Positions 63,756 to 64,000 of a stretch of 64,000 nucleotides of DNA are shown here, piece after piece (the stretch's first letter is position 1; each line of letters begins with the position of its first letter). Source of the DNA: Acidovorax sp. NB1 (lineage in GTDB: Bacteria > Pseudomonadota > Gammaproteobacteria > Burkholderiales > Burkholderiaceae_C); NCBI RefSeq assembly GCF_005405905.1, contig NZ_BJHU01000035.1, positions 417,880 through 481,879 on the forward strand, in the 5' to 3' direction. The notes beneath the pieces were generated by a model. That model worked only from the letters and a program-made list of their open reading frames with translations. It did no database searches and had not been told where the DNA came from. Position numbers and translations under genes: made by a program.

Positions 63756-64000
63756 GGGGAAAACGAGGATGTAGAGGCGCCATGCCCCCAGAGACACGCC
63801 TGCGAGCGCGATTTAGCCCCTCGCTGTTAGCGCCAGTGCAATCGTGATCAGCAGTGCCAGTCGAACATTGACCAGGGGCTGAAGCTGGTTCCATTAGAAG
63901 CCAGCTGTGGATAACTATAGGTTGGATGGTTCGGTAGCACCTCCTTTTTTTGAACTGGTAGTTGGTATTCCCGAGCCGTCAGGCGAGGCCCCCTCCTGCG
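63756..64000. other. right-edge intergenic region
   Basis: No gene or RNA could be supported in the last 245 bases. A good promoter is not obvious either; any upstream gene lies beyond the window. Confidence 0.5.

Overview
The window comes from a GC-rich betaproteobacterium, most likely a member of the Comamonadaceae close to Acidovorax. I infer this from codon use, from the gene families (Bug/Tct transport, extracellular PHB depolymerase, many LIV-type ABC transporters) and from short palindromic intergenic repeats typical of that family. No rRNA, tRNA or CRISPR array was found. There are about 56 protein genes, most of them on the minus strand in long operons.

Region 1 (1-5 kb) is an aromatic alcohol/aldehyde catabolic operon on the minus strand: a benzaldehyde-type dehydrogenase, a coniferyl-alcohol-dehydrogenase-like SDR and an esterase that runs off the edge. 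It is divergent from a XylR/DmpR-class sigma54 activator. The gap between them holds a near-consensus -24/-12 promoter and two TTGATCAA-type palindromes. Region 2 (5-14.8 kb) is mostly housekeeping and stress genes: a ParD-like/methionine aminopeptidase pair, an APH-fold kinase, an SDR, and a tightly overlapping five-gene photobiology operon (lipocalin, renalase-like flavoprotein, a 57-aa DUF2256 zinc-ribbon protein, cryptochrome-DASH, photolyase-related protein), followed by glutaredoxin, a DM13 protein and a hydrolase.

Region 3 (14.9-26.7 kb) looks like a polyhydroxybutyrate scavenging locus. A secreted PHB depolymerase and a 3-hydroxybutyrate-oligomer hydrolase lipoprotein bracket a complete LIV-type ABC transporter with two binding proteins. 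A PAS-sigma54 regulator lies upstream of a candidate sigma54 promoter and repeated TGCCTGAA-type sites. Region 4 (26.8-33.7 kb) has a DUF2325 gene with a Fur-box-like site, a TctABC tricarboxylate transporter, its divergent TctD/TctE two-component system, and an Hsp15-like S4 protein.

Region 5 (about 33.7-53.2 kb) is a less GC-rich accessory island. It opens with gene-poor DNA, an orphan secreted protein and a P4-type tyrosine recombinase. Then comes a 14.5-kb minus-strand catabolic cluster: KstD-like flavoprotein, SDR, LIV transporter (with a LivM-LivG fusion), a metallo-beta-lactamase-fold protein that has lost site-2 ligands, homogentisate dioxygenase, fumarylacetoacetase, EamA transporter, old-yellow-enzyme oxidoreductase and two EthD-family proteins. 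A divergent IclR regulator sits upstream. The ring-cleavage end product (homogentisate to fumarate plus acetoacetate) is clear. The starting substrate is not, and no 4-hydroxyphenylpyruvate or 4-hydroxyphenylacetate hydroxylase is present.

Region 6 (53.2-63.8 kb) returns to GC-rich DNA. It carries a third LIV transporter with an M20-type amidohydrolase and an M81 (MlrC-like) metalloprotein, preceded by an OmpR-type response regulator and a large sensor kinase.
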